Part shown: positions 35,388 through 46,969 of the stretch, in pieces
How positions within the stretch are numbered: position 1 is the first letter of the stretch
Layout: each line of letters begins with the position of its first letter
Origin: Brachypodium distachyon
Lineage: Eukaryota; Streptophyta; Magnoliopsida; Poales; Poaceae
Length of the DNA stretch: 64,000 nt
Reading direction: 5' to 3'
NCBI RefSeq assembly: GCF_000005505.3
Contig: NC_016131.3
Coordinates: 57,397,355-57,461,354, forward strand
The notes under the pieces: model-generated
What the model was told of the DNA's origin: nothing
The model's database searches: none
The model's input: the letters and a program-made list of their open reading frames with translations, nothing else
Program-made: the position numbers and the translations under genes

Positions 35388-36099
35388 GAAGGCTCTTTGA
35401 AGCATTGGAGGACACACAACCATCGAGCACAACACAAGCCTTCAGAGCAGCAAGTAGTCCAGGGCAGCTAGTCAGAAAACTATCTGCTCTCTAATAGTAG
35501 TACCACTTCCCATTGTAAAAAAGCCTGTGTAATCAAGGCATTTGTAACATAAGACTGGAAAGCTAGTAAGGTAATTTCTTTATTTTTGTGTGAACCCTTC
35601 GGGGGTTCCCGAAAGGGAAAACCGTATGTAAGCTATATTGTGAAATGAAGTAGTTTAATTTTTCCCTCGGTCTTTTTAGCATGTTTATACGGGTGGGTGC
35701 TTATGCTAAGGATCCTATAGGAGAAACCTCTGCGTGTAGTTCTCTGTTAAGCCGTGTGTATGGCGTTGAAATGAGAACCTTGTAACCGTAGAAAAGTGTT
35801 CCCTTCGGGTGGAACTGCCTGGGAAGACGATAAGAAATCACCCATATAAACCTGACTAAAGACGCTTAGGGATACTTAGCTACTCCTGAAGCAATATAGT
35901 AATAAATACGGTGAGTACTGAGTAGGATTATTATATCATTGCGAAAACCGTCGGTAGTTCCGTTGGCCTCACCAGCCTTAAAAGATCCTGCAAAAAGATA
36001 ATCATAATATTAAAATATTTAATTTACCATATAACCTAATATTAGCCGAAATAATTTGAATATTAACGTACCTAATATTTAACTTTTGCATATTTGTGG

Positions 36100-36100
<1 letters not shown>

Positions 36101-36129
<29 letters not shown>
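36101..36129. repeat. (TA)n microsatellite
   Basis: About 14 uninterrupted TA dinucleotides. It lies just beyond the right end of the pararetrovirus-like segment and may be part of its insertion site. Confidence 0.9.
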
Positions 36130-36132
<3 letters not shown>

Positions 36133-37041
36133 CATCCTCCAAAAATCCACATTTACTTACATGTCTCTGTCAGGCGGACCGAGACACCACATGCTGATGA
36201 GAAAGGTATATTGCATGCCAGAGTATATAAGTAAAGAGAGACAGATGTTCAAATTTACCAAAAACTGGCATGTTTTAACCACTTGCATTTTCATTTGAAT
36301 AGTACTCCTCCGTCTCAAAATAAGTGACGTTGATTTGTATGGTTGCTTTTTCATTTGAATAGTACTGTACATCCTTGCCCGGAACTTAACTGAAACACTA
36401 TTTAGATATCTGTGAAATGAAACATTTTTTAGTACTTTTTGAGGGAATGGAACTGTTTCAGAGTGAAGCTGGATCAAATTTACTTTGTCGTCTGACACAT
36501 GGTCGTCGACGTTGACAAACATGGTTACCTCCCAAGTCAACGTCTAATCGCAACTTTGCAACGATCAATTGCAACTGGGCAGCTACAAGGAAATCTAGAG
36601 GACTTTTGCATTTGATTGGTTACTGCTAGCTTGTCGTACGTGCAACAGTGCTGCAAAGGATATTCCTTGCTTGCATCTCGGTCTGAATCTAGACGTGCTG
36701 CTGGTGCTGGAGCTTTCAGGATGGATCGATCTGCAACATGCAACTGAAAGACAACATGGGAAAACAAGTCAAGGATTGCAGCTGCCACATCCAGCGAACC
36801 TTTCACGGCGAAAGATGTACTCTATATATCGCTAACATGTACACTGCTGACTTGACCAAATTGGTAATATTATTTTTGTGTGAATTATTAGGTTCTTTTA
36901 TAGATATATAATGGTGGCATGTCTATGGAGTTATCTTTAGAGATGAGAACTTCTAATTATTGAGGCCAGCATTGGCTGATTTTGCACGAATTTTTCCACG
37001 ATGGATAATTTAATAGGATTTTATATAGCATTATTGATGTA

Positions 37042-37119
37042 CTCCCTCCGATCCTATATTCTTCCGTTGTTTTAGTTCAAATTTGTACTAAAACAACGAA
37101 AAGAATTTGGGATGGGAGG
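37042..37119. mobile_element. Stowaway-type MITE hairpin, 78 bp
   Basis: The element starts CTCCCTCCGATCC and ends GGGATGGGAGG, flanked by TA. Its interior is nearly a perfect hairpin around CGTTGTTTTAGT and ACTAAAACAACG. Confidence 0.8.
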
Positions 37120-38516
37120 TAGTAGTACTGTAGCTAGTTGAAATGCAGAACATGTGGGTGGTGTATTATCAGGGGACGACCATGTCAAACGATATAGAAC
37201 TAGCTTAATTTGAAAACCTGTTTAAAAAGTCCATGATTTATTATTCCCTAAATAAAATTATTTCAATTTCATATATACGAGGCGCATCAACCATCAGATG
37301 TGTATATTGAGCAACTAAAGTCCGAGTTTTTCATGAAACCATAAGTGCGTGCTTCAAAATTTTGTGGTGTCACTGTCTGGGAGAGTATTCAAGCATCTTT
37401 CCTTAATTAATTTGTTGATATTCATATCCTATCTGAAAGTTAGTTGTTACACGTTCTATTAGCCAATCATTCACCTATTAAACTCTACGAGGATCTATGA
37501 GTTCCCTTCAACAGGAATTTCCTTTTCATTTCCACCAATCCCCTCATAATACATTTAAAAAAAATATTATCCCTGCAATGCGTACTTAGCCAAACCTTTT
37601 GGTACTTGGCCGTACGTGCACGCGAATCCCTTGCAGGATAAAATGAAAGCGTCTATGTATGTGTGCCCTACTGACAAGTCACAAGAATGCACAGTAGCAT
37701 ATTTACGAGTATATCATGTACAGTTTTATTAAAAAATATTATTTATAAAAAAATTGCTACTATGTTTCGCATCAACAAAAGTGTGTACACCTTATACAGT
37801 TAACCTCATCTATACCTATATAAAAAGCATGGGTGTTAGTTGGGATATATTTTATATACGACTTGTCTATCTTTTATTCAATTCCATAGTTATTCATTAT
37901 TAAGATTGTTGACAAATGTAACACCTGCCCTAATCATGCACTCCTTTATTTGTAGCCAATTAAATGCACTTATTATCTCCTAATTATTGTTAATTTCATT
38001 AATATTGTAGCAGTACTCGATCCGTATGTTGTTCTTTTGTGCTTAAAGTTTCTGTTTCTTACGTGATATGTAAGTTTCAAGTCATGCTCTCAAAATATGC
38101 ATGTGATCAGTAATATTTGGCAATAAATTTTAAAATTCATTATATGAAATCTTAAGATGAGATATGCATGACTATTTTATTTTTGTGCTCGTGCGTAGTA
38201 TGTTTGATTTAGTATCGTAGAAGGCAAGCAAAGTCATACTCCCTTCATCTGGAAATAAGCGACTTGGATTTGTATTTGTGTTTTTCATTGTTCTCTTTCA
38301 CGCGTCGACAAAATATTGAAAAACATACGAGAGTTTAACGGAAAAATATACTTATAAATGTCAAGAGAACTGTATATATTTCCATGTTTCATTATACATG
38401 TTGGCAGAACATGGCTTCCTCCCGTACACCCTCGTTCGTCAATGTAAAATGTTCTAGGTTTGTCGTAATAAGTCAAACTTCTTTAAAGTTTGATAAGTTT
38501 ATAGAAAAATATACTA

Positions 38517-38598
38517 TTCCCTTCGTCCTGAAATAACTAACGTGAATTTGTATAGGTTCATATACAAATCCACGTCACTTATTTTAGGACGAAGGGAG
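38517..38598. mobile_element. Stowaway-type MITE hairpin, 82 bp
   Basis: TTCCCTTCGTCCTGAAATAA and TTATTTTAGGACGAAGGGAG are inverted ends, flanked by TA on each side. The interior CGTGAATTTGTATA and TATACAAATCCACG pair completes the hairpin. Confidence 0.85.
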
Positions 38599-39763
38599 TA
38601 ATATGTTCAGTATCAAATAAGCATATTGTGACGATATATATCATAACACTAATATAGAGTTATACACCATGGCTTTAATTAAATAAATAAAAAACCAGAA
38701 ATGGTCCCACGCAAGCATTCATTGTCCCTGAGGCGTCAGACGGACAGAAAGAAAGAAAGCGGTCAAACCACAGATCGAGTACGGCTGCTTCCTCGCTGGC
38801 GTACATTATATAGCACCCCGGCTGCGAAGCACGTGATAAAACACAAGAAAGGAACGACGACTTGTCTTGCTCAGTCAAGAGAGATACTATATCAACACTA
38901 GTTTTAATCAAACACAAAGATATATAGAACCAGCATGGGCAATATCTGTTCCCAAAAAATGACTCAGAAAACAAAGACACGTCAAAAAAAAAAATGTTTC
39001 GAGTCCTTTTCATCGATCGGGTGCATCTTAAGCAAGAAAACTAACCAAAGCATGCGTGGGATCTATCATGCATTTTGCATATGCATTCATATACGTATAT
39101 ATGACATCAAGAAATGCACGTAGCTTTCTTAAACCCGGCCAGTATGTACTCCCTCCGTCTCAAATTTATCTAAATATGACGTATCGATATATTAAAATAC
39201 GTCCAAATACGTGTAATAAAAAATCATTTAATGTGGAATAAGAGTATATATACACAGTACTACTACATCTTGTGGGCGGTCGATGATGGGCATGTGCAAA
39301 CCGATATATATATCGATGCGACCAACCCAAATCAAATCAAATGAACCTAGCTGGAGTACTTGATTTTGCAACAATCATTGCACTAACAAATTGCCGTCAG
39401 TATGGCGCTTGATCGCAACGCGGCGAGAAAGTGGCAATTGATTATTACTACGATTATTAAGTTCACGCAAGGCAAGTAGCAGAGAATAGGACTAATAACA
39501 AGAGTAGAATGCGATCGGATGCAAGGCCGGTGCAGTGCAGAGAGTATATATATATAGGAGTACTATATTCTACTTGTGGTAGGAGTATCATGCATGCATG
39601 CATATACACCTGCAGGAGTTCAGGACCGACGGATGCAGGCAGACAAACAGATCCGGAGCCCTCGTGTTCATGTCGATCCCTTGTCGCCGGCGCCATTAAT
39701 TGCCACCTGTATATATACAGAAAGTTCATCAGTTTCCTCCCTTCCTCGCGTAGAAACACGTTA

Positions 39764-39876
39764 CTTCCTCCGATCCATATTAATTGTCTCAAATTTATCC
39801 AAATTTTGATGTATTTATGACTAAAAAGTTTCTAGATACATATAATATTTCGAAAATTAATGTTGATAGGAGGAAG
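39764..39876. mobile_element. Stowaway-type MITE, 113 bp
   Basis: The element begins CTTCCTCCGATCC and ends GATAGGAGGAAG, with TA on both sides. It abuts a second, truncated MITE on its right. Confidence 0.75.
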
Positions 39877-39878
39877 TA

Positions 39879-39945
39879 CTAAATTATTGTCGTTGTTTTA
39901 GTGCAAATTTGAACTAAAACAACGACAACAATTTAGGATCGGAGG
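39879..39945. mobile_element. Truncated MITE fused to the 39764 element
   Basis: The hairpin TTGTCGTTGTTTTAG and CTAAAACAACGACAA ends in GGATCGGAGG followed by TA. It belongs to the same family as 37042-37119, but its left end is missing where the neighbouring MITE begins. Confidence 0.7.
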
Positions 39946-41619
39946 TAGTATTTCATAGGTACTGGCAAAAGCTCGAGCTGTTAATTAGGAAAGGATGGGT
40001 TAACTGTCAAGACTGTATTGATTGATATATCAATCATGCAAATGAGGATCCTATGGGTGGCTAGGTGATCTGCCTGCTCAAACTGAAACTCGACAGACAG
40101 CAGCTAATATTCCACCGAGATCGATCCATGCATGTATGTGTATTTATCTGGGTCCACGAAATAAGTGGTCTGTATTTCACTGCCTGTCTGCCTTTGTAGG
40201 TTGGTGTGAAGACACAAAAGCTGTTCTTGATGGAAATCCATATATACATTCCATCACCAACAAATTCAAAGCTGCTATGCATGATATACTCCATCAAATG
40301 TGTGCACCCTGGTGGAAATTTGTGCATGTTTTAGATTGCCAATAACTGTTTTTTTAGTACCGCGCACAATGTTAATTTGCTTCGTCTTTGAAAATTTATT
40401 ACACGCATATATATACGACATGACGTACAAGACTCGAACATTAATTTGCATTTTGAAAAATAACCTTTGTTCCTCCAGAGAAATGATTCAATAAAAGTGG
40501 TATATTTGGTTTTCAAAACCTCTGTGCACGTGCACGTCGATCTGTCGTTGATGCAGCATGTCCCCCTTTTAGCATATGCTTCCGTTTATTCCTTGTTTTT
40601 CTCTATTGATCTTTGATTAACATGCGATGAACTCCGTAGTAGTGATCTACATATAATATCGCTAATTAGTCAAGTGTGTGTTACCCTGGGGAACAAAATG
40701 TTCCCCCTTCCAATTCACACCGATCCAAAATCCACAATATCACACGGCCAATTGCTGGCACCAATGCATGCTCGACATCGAACGGTAGATCCAAGTATGT
40801 ATTATACAAGTACTATCAACAGAGACTGCATGCTTAATTGGATCCGATGCATGTATCCATCCATATATCTAGCTATCTCCAGGTGTTCGATGGACCATAG
40901 GCCCCACTCTAAAAACAATATTCTTGTTGTCGACAACATAGGAAACAAACATTTAGCTGCTAGCTACAAACAAACTAATTAACCGTCTAACTGTCTTGGT
41001 TTGTACAAGCGTTCTTTAGTTACTTGAGCCACCTGTCCGAGATAATGGAGGATCTAATGTTAACGTTGGTGCCAATTAAGCTGTCGTTGTACTCTCCGTA
41101 TATTCTACGGTCCCATTGGGCTAGCTAACTTGGTCCTAGGTGTACATGACAAATTAACTATTCTTTCTTTTCAATCAGTCAAGAGTGGATTAATCTCTGA
41201 TCACCAAAAAGTGAGAATAGTCGTCAACGGCTTCTTATCCTAGCTTGGCTAGTTCACATTGGCTGGCTTGCCTCCATAAGCAAGAAGAAGAAGATTTTGT
41301 CTAGTTATTAGCGGTTGTGACGTTTGAAGATGCATTCATATTAAAGTGCCAATGATTCGGACCATTTTTAAAGTGCATTATTTGAGTCAGTACCGACCTT
41401 CCCCAGATGCCATCCCTGCATGCTGCAACTAGCGCTGATCGGGGTTAATTTGACACTTGGAAGGACACGTGACGAAGGGGATAAAATAAAGCGCAATGAT
41501 TGGTAGTTTTATAATCACCGGTTAATTTTGTAACTTAACATAATGACCGTGCCGCGTGATCTAGTCTGGTAGATAAGTACTGACTGACACGGTCGGGTCT
41601 GATCCGTCGTAGCTAAGTA

Positions 41620-41740
41620 CTCCCTCCGTTCAAAATATAACACGAAATTTGTTTCACCGAGTCTCTGACCTGCAATTGGTGCATTGATACGTCACTTTTC
41701 TGAGATATAAAGTTCGTGTCATTGTATCCGTACTGGAGAG
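41620..41740. mobile_element. Stowaway-type MITE, 121 bp
   Basis: CTCCCTCCGTTCAAAATATAA at the left and a degenerate TCCGTACTGGAGAG at the right are flanked by TA. The interior inverted pair ACACGAAATTTG and AAGTTCGTGT supports an old MITE. Confidence 0.6.
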
Positions 41741-42150
41741 TACTTACTCGTGATTTTATCAGCATCACATAAGTCAACTATTGATGGAGTAATTATTTTT
41801 TTATCAAAAATAGTACTTCCTCTGATCCTAAATTTTTGACTCAAGTTTGTCTAAATTTGGATGTATTTGTTCTTAAAAAACGTCTAGATATATGTACTAT
41901 TCGACAACAATTTAGGATCAAATACGCTCGTCTTGTAAATTTTTGAGAGAGAGAGATCGATCAGAGTAACAAGATATGGTTGTATACCGTAAAGGATGCG
42001 TCAGTGAACTAGTGTGAGAGCTACACGCAGGCGAGATTGAATTGAATTTTTGAATAGACCGAAGAAAGGGCGATTATTGGTCGCTCGTGATTCGGATTGT
42101 GTGAACTTGTGATCGGCACCAGCTAGCGCATGCAACGGTGGCTATTCGTA

Positions 42151-42333
42151 CGTCCACGTCCACGTGGCCGGCTCTTGAGTCCACGTAAAGCCGCCAGCCA
42201 TATATCGCAAGCGGTTTTGCAACTTTATCCGGAACCCAAAGTGGTCAAAGCGTGGACACGTGGACACATGGCTGGAGATATCAAAACGGTCGTCCTTGCC
42301 ACGTCGGCACGTGGCCTTGCTTGGCCACACGTA
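42151..42333. promoter_or_regulatory. Cluster of CACGTG (G-box/ABRE) motifs
   Basis: CACGTG occurs at 42161, 42257 and 42308, with further ACGT cores at about 42155, 42183, 42301 and 42329, all within 183 bases. Such density is typical of a bZIP/bHLH-responsive promoter. It lies about 640 bases upstream of the F-box pseudogene start, with a young retroposon scar in between. Confidence 0.45.
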
Positions 42334-42364
42334 GCACTGGTGCTGACAGGCGGCTGGTCCTGTG

Positions 42365-42430
42365 GATGCTTAGCTCAAAGTTTTTTTTTTCCTTTTTTCT
42401 TTTTTGAGAATATAGATGCTTAGCTCAAAG
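42365..42430. mobile_element. Micro-retroposon: poly(T) scar flanked by 16-bp direct repeats
   Basis: The string GATGCTTAGCTCAAAG occurs at 42365-42380 and at 42415-42430. The 34 bases between are ten T residues, CCTTTTTTC, then TTTTTTGAGAATATA. Read on the minus strand this is a few bases followed by a poly(A)-like tail. This is the structure of an extremely 5'-truncated LINE-type insertion with its target-site duplication. Confidence 0.7.
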
Positions 42431-42955
42431 TGGGCAGGCCGGGTTGGCGTGCGCTCGTATCTCTGGCTCTCTCTTGCTACGTTCATCCAAACAGGATCAG
42501 GGTATATAGGGTCTTTTCTTGGTCGGCCTTTTCTCAAGTTTGTTTGGAAGAGGGAATGGGCTCTGGAGACGCGTCTGGTGGGCCTCCACCCTGCTGGGCT
42601 TATTACGTCCGTGGACCATGGATGGGCCAGAGGTCTCACATGGGACGGCCGGTTATCCTCCACGAGACAGAGGACCAGGCGACGCGGGCCCGAAATTGCT
42701 GCCCGGATTGGCAGTTTCGAAATCCTTTCTTTCCTTCCGCGCTCGGTAATCTGAATCCGAAATCGATCCTGTTTCTGTTTAAACTAGACAAGGAGATTGA
42801 ATGAAGCCGATCGAGTTGCAACCGGAGGCGGAGATTGAATGAAGCCGATCGAGTTTAGAGGAGAACCATTTCCGAGCCATCACCACCTGCCAGATTCACC
42901 AATTATTCTCGATTTCTCGGGCCTCTGGCAGATCTACTGCAACCCCGCGGGAGCC

Positions 42956-44285
42956 ATGGGGAAAGTAGGCAATGGAGATGACATGCTCAGCATGTTGCCC
43001 GACGACATTCTGGTCAACATTCTCGACCGGCTCAACGTCCCTGATGCTGCAAGAACCAGCTTCCGACCATGCTCTCTCGTCTCACAATAAACGCCCAGGA
43101 TTTCCTTCCTCGAGGCGTGTCAACAACCATTGGCGTATCTGATGATGCATGTGATGGTCCGGGTCAACGCAGCCGTGGTTGCAGCCACGCAGGAATCTGG
43201 ATCTGCAGTACAGCATTCGCCTCCTCTGCGTGCGGTTTTATTTGAACGGCGATGACCCGGAATCCATTGGACATGCCGCCGCCCACGCCATGGCGACACG
43301 CGAGGTTGACAAGGTTGAATTCACAGTTCTGATATCCAAGGATGACATCTATGATGATGATATGGTCGAATATGGGAGACAGTTCAGGGTGTTTTCTGAT
43401 GCCTGTCCAGATGCATTGGGTGGTCTCACAAGCCTATGCCTGAAAAGTCTGAGATTTGGTGAATCAGACATCCTCAATGTCCTCACCACCTGCAAGCGAT
43501 TAGAGCATCTACAACTGTTTGATTGTGACTCGGGGAATTGTACCACTCTTCAAGTCGAGCATTCGCAACTCGATGAGCTCAGCGTTATTCAGTGTCGCTT
43601 CGAAAAAGTCATGCTGAATTGGCTCCCGAAACTCACACGAATGGCCTTTGAGGGTTGGATCTCCTTCCAAGATCCACTTTTCGTCGGTTATGTACCGTTG
43701 CTGGAGGCTGTAAGCCTTACAAATGTTGCTCTTAGTTGGCATAAGAATGTTAGACTGAGTGAGTTCCTTGGTGGTATCTCTGTGCGGGACCTCAAGTTGG
43801 GATTTAGTTCCAAAAAGATTTGGGTCCAGCCAGAATGTCCAACGAAAAGGATGGGGGCATCTGTTTTCCACCAATTAAGGTTTGTAAATCTAGTTGATAT
43901 TCCTGAAAGGTATGATCTCATCTGGACCATGTTCATCCTTGAAGCTGCACCCTCCCTCAAGGAGCTACACATGACGGTATGGGATTATCCTTGTGGTACA
44001 GAAACCGACCAGGAGAAGAGGAGGGCATGCTTGTATAGCGAGAATAAGGCCGTGGAGTGGGAATCATCTGCATCCGATTTCAAGCATCATAGCCTGGCCA
44101 CACTCACCATCTTTGGCTTTGAAACTGAAGACTACTTGGTGAGGTATATCAGGCATGCCATGGCAACTGCAGTAAATCTAGAAGATGTGTTCCTTTATGA
44201 GAGGCTGGTATGTGATGGTTGCCCAGGCAAGAAGCCTTCAAAGCCGTTCAAGTTCCCGCGGACTAAGAGGCAGAGTCTGCATTGA
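42956..44285 (+). pseudogene. F-box/FBD-domain protein gene, frameshifted
   Basis: The first frame starts at the ATG at 42956 and reads an F-box: LPDDILVNILDRLNVPDAARTS. The following FRPC is out of frame. The family sequence continues in another frame as PTMLSRLTINAQDFLPRGVS, then in a third as VMVRVNAAVVAAT. A long frame from about 43179 to TGA at 44285 carries leucine-rich repeats (CLKSLRFGESDILNVLTTCK) and the FBD domain ending NLEDVFLYERLVCDGC. At least two small deletions therefore break the N-terminal part and remove the LSRRW core of the F-box. Intact relatives are SCF ubiquitin-ligase adaptors, a large fast-evolving grass family. The leader also has a 25-base duplication (42793 and 42831). 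A truncated product from an internal start cannot be excluded. Confidence 0.8.
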
Positions 44286-44603
44286 AGAAGAGAATCAGTA
44301 TGGGGATTGACTCATTTGCCATAATTCACTCCGGTATTACAATAAGGGACAGCCATTCTGCAAAAATGGTGTACCCATAGTACTTACATTTTGTTTGGGA
44401 GGACATACATTGAAGAATGGATTGGTGTAACTTCTGTTAATTTGATTACGAGCATGTTTTATTACCGTTCAAGAAAAGTGTAGTATTTGGTTTTAATATC
44501 GGATTGTTAGAGACCGTTTCCAGCTTCTTTTTTTCCTTTTACAAAACAGTTTCCAGTTTCAGTTTGTAATTAAGCACAATAGGCTCATGTCACGCTGAAT
44601 TCT

Positions 44604-46530
44604 TGATAATTGATATTTTTTTTTGAGAAAACGCAAAGCTTGCGTCTCGATGCATTGATAGAAATAATGTATTTACAAGTCCAAGAACAGGCCGACACAA
44701 CCGAGCACTCAAAACAAGAACACGACCGACGACCGCTAGACTAACATTACAACCAACGTCACCAAACAACCTCAGACCTAAATGCCAAATACACAAATGT
44801 ACAGGATAGCGAAGAAGGCGCCGTGGTCCACCGGCCTCGCAGAACTCGAGACAAGCTCGTGAGGCGTCTCGTCAACTGCAGAAGCTTCGGGCCGCCGATC
44901 ACCGCGCTCGTCCCGAACAATGTGCCACCATATCCCACCGCTCCACTATTGGTCACAACAAGCGCCCAGCTTCGTCGGTCGATACCCGTCGAGTGCACCT
45001 ATGCGACCAAGATGAGCAGCACGGGATACTCCGCTAACCACTATTCTTGTCATCCAAGGTGGCGCACTTGCACGATGCCGGTGTGCCCAAAATTTGCTCG
45101 CTAAAGCCAAGGCGTGTGCCACCGGAACACACTCCGGCCAAGGGTTATCTTCCAAGAACAACGCCTCCAACAAGGGAGCGACGTCACCAACGTCGCCGTC
45201 ATCCGATCCGGCAAGCCAAATCTGGGTTTTCACCCGAAGGATTGGACCACAGGGCATGGAGGTTAGCGAGGGCTCCTTGACGACGCCACCAAGGAGGGAA
45301 CGACGTCCGAGAGCATCGTCGTCGTCGGCACCGACAGAGGTCAGGCAAGGCTTTCACCTGGAGCGCCACGAGCAAACTAGATGCAACCAAGGCAACGCAA
45401 AGGAACAACGGCAAAGTCTAAGCAACGCCGACAACCGCACTAGCGCAAGAACCTGGATGGCCCACCGTCCCGCCTTCAGAGGCCACCACACACCGTGCAA
45501 CTTGGCGCACGCACCGTCCACAATACCAACCCCGAAAGGCGTTGGCACATGGCCCAAACGGCTTGTGCACAGACTAACCCAGACCCGCAACGAATCTGAA
45601 GTTAGCAGGCAGTGCACACAACACACCCCGAGCTAGAGCCCGGCGAAGCGCCCGCTGCAAGCCCCGAGGTATTGCCGGATAGGCGCAAAGGCGCACGTCA
45701 CAAAACCTGCGACACGACACCAGCGACCACATCAGGCCACACACCAATGCCCGCCTCCCATCTGGGCACCGGCCAACCACATGTGGCCAGCCAAGCCAGC
45801 CAACACGCACCAAGCACGCCTCATGAGCCATCTCCCGAACCACCCGCAACCTCCAACCACATCCTCGCAGGCGCGGACTGCCGGCAGCGAGTAACGTCGC
45901 AGCATTGCCCTGCCACATGCCGGGCGCACTGTCCAACCAACAGTGCAGCACCAACAGCAAGGGCGCTCGCCGTCCAGTACCGCCACAGCGCCCAAGCACG
46001 CGCCTTTCGGCCACAACACGACCTGCCGCTGCCTGCACAAGCAACCACCACCAGAGCAGCGCGAGGCGCAGCAAGCCAACCACACGACGCTGCCGCACGC
46101 GAGCCACCGCACGCCTGCGTTGCCGCGGATCAGGCCACCGTCACCGGAATCGTGCTGCCGCGGATCTGCAAGCCACCGCGTGCTTGCGCCGCCGCGCGCG
46201 AGATCACGCACCTGCGCAACAACGGGTCGATCTACCGTCGCTGGAATCGTGCCGCCTGTGTCGTGCCTCTGCAGCCGGAATCGCACCACCACGCGAGCTC
46301 GAGGGAGAGCGAGGGAAGAGGACGGGCGGAGAGGAGGAGATGGTGGGGGGCTGGAAGGCCCTGCCGCCGCCGCCACCGCGGGCCGGCCAGCGGCCGCGGC
46401 AGGGGGAGAAAGAGCGGTGGAGAGAGGGAGGTTGGGGTGGCGACGGGGGGTCGCCCCGTGAGTCGCAGGAGCGGCTCGCGGGGCGCTAGGGTTCTTCGTA
46501 ATTTTTCAGCCGGTTGTGATGATAATTGAT
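44604..46530 (-). mobile_element. 1.9-kb LINE-type retroposon with 11-bp target duplication, no reverse transcriptase
   Basis: TGATAATTGAT is found at 44604-44614 and again at 46520-46530. Between them lies 1,905 bases that, read on the minus strand, start near the very GC-rich CCCTAGCGCC region at about 46490 and end in TTCTCAAAAAAAAA (T run at 44616-44624). A single-sided poly(A) tail plus a long perfect duplication is the mark of target-primed reverse transcription. The last 150 bases (GCAAGCTTTGCGTTTTCTC) resemble grass LINE 3' ends. No reverse transcriptase, endonuclease or RNase H frame was found, so the element must have moved with borrowed machinery. The many GC-rich frames inside overlap in all phases and look non-coding. 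Confidence 0.8.
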
Positions 46531-46820
46531 CTTTCACATACATGTTTCAAGTTCCATCAAGCAGTTCAGTTTTACATGCATCACACATCATACGCCTGGC
46601 TTTCACACTTGATAATTTGATACCTTATCACTACAGCTTAATTTGTACAGGTGCAGTTGGACAAGTAAAGGTGACATATGAATTACAAGCTGGGCATGGC
46701 GTAGGTGCAAGCGTTTGCTTTGTCAGTTAACAGGTGCTAGCTCCTTCGGACACCACCCGCCTCTGATCATCCACGCCGGCCCCTTATTGATCTCAAACAC
46801 GCACCTTGTATATTTACATA

Positions 46821-46933
46821 GTCCCGCCGTTCCATAATTCTTGTCGAAATATTACATGTATTTAGACGTTTTTTAGGAATAGATACATTCATTTTTGGAT
46901 AAATTTGAGACAAGAATTATGAAACGGAAAGAG
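46821..46933. mobile_element. Stowaway-type MITE, 113 bp
   Basis: GTCCCGCCGTTCCATAATTC and GAATTATGAAACGGAAAGAG are imperfect inverted ends with TA on each side. The interior carries ATTACATGTATTTAGACG, as in other MITEs here. Confidence 0.8.
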
Positions 46934-46969
46934 TACAACCTTAGTAGTAGTAATTCTCCTTGGCCGTGC

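Larger units (their letters stand above)
34440..36000 (+). mobile_element. Endogenous pararetrovirus-like segment (tungro bacilliform-like)
   Basis: The segment has the order expected at the end of a bacilliform pararetrovirus genome. First comes the 3' part of a lysine/glutamate-rich, coiled-coil-like ORF with very AT-rich codon use, then an intergenic region with a TATATAA promoter at 35381, then a long leader-like stretch without long ORFs and with GGGTTCCCGAAAGGGAA-type inverted sequence. Dinucleotide (TA)n tracts lie on both sides, at about 34146 and 36101. Rice genomes are known to carry tungro-bacilliform-like segments that favour AT-repeat sites. No reverse transcriptase or movement protein is present and the ORF is interrupted, so this is a partial, inactive relic. 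Assignment rests on organisation, not on a database match. Confidence 0.5.
36131..42150. other. Six kilobases of gene-free, MITE-rich sequence
   Basis: No coding region is supported. Stowaway-like MITEs are listed separately. Further truncated copies begin near 36302 (CTCCTCCGTCTCAAAATAAG), 38240 (CTCCCTTCATCTGG), 39150 (CTCCCTCCGTCTCAAATTT) and 41817 (CTTCCTCTGATCC). The copy at 36302 is bracketed by two copies of TTTCATTTGAATAGTACT, at about 36289 and 36348. Confidence 0.6.

Noticed and set aside
36101..36129. The (TA)n tract as a replication origin or matrix-attachment site.
   Set aside because: A simple microsatellite is sufficient; nothing else supports an origin.
43060..43180. An intron joining the F-box start to the long LRR/FBD frame.
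   Set aside because: The intervening bases encode recognisable family sequence in other frames, so small deletions explain the break better than an intron.
45094..46529. Frames of up to 305 codons on both strands between 45094 and 46529.
   Set aside because: They lie inside the non-autonomous retroposon, overlap in five phases and have only GC-driven A/R/P/T composition.
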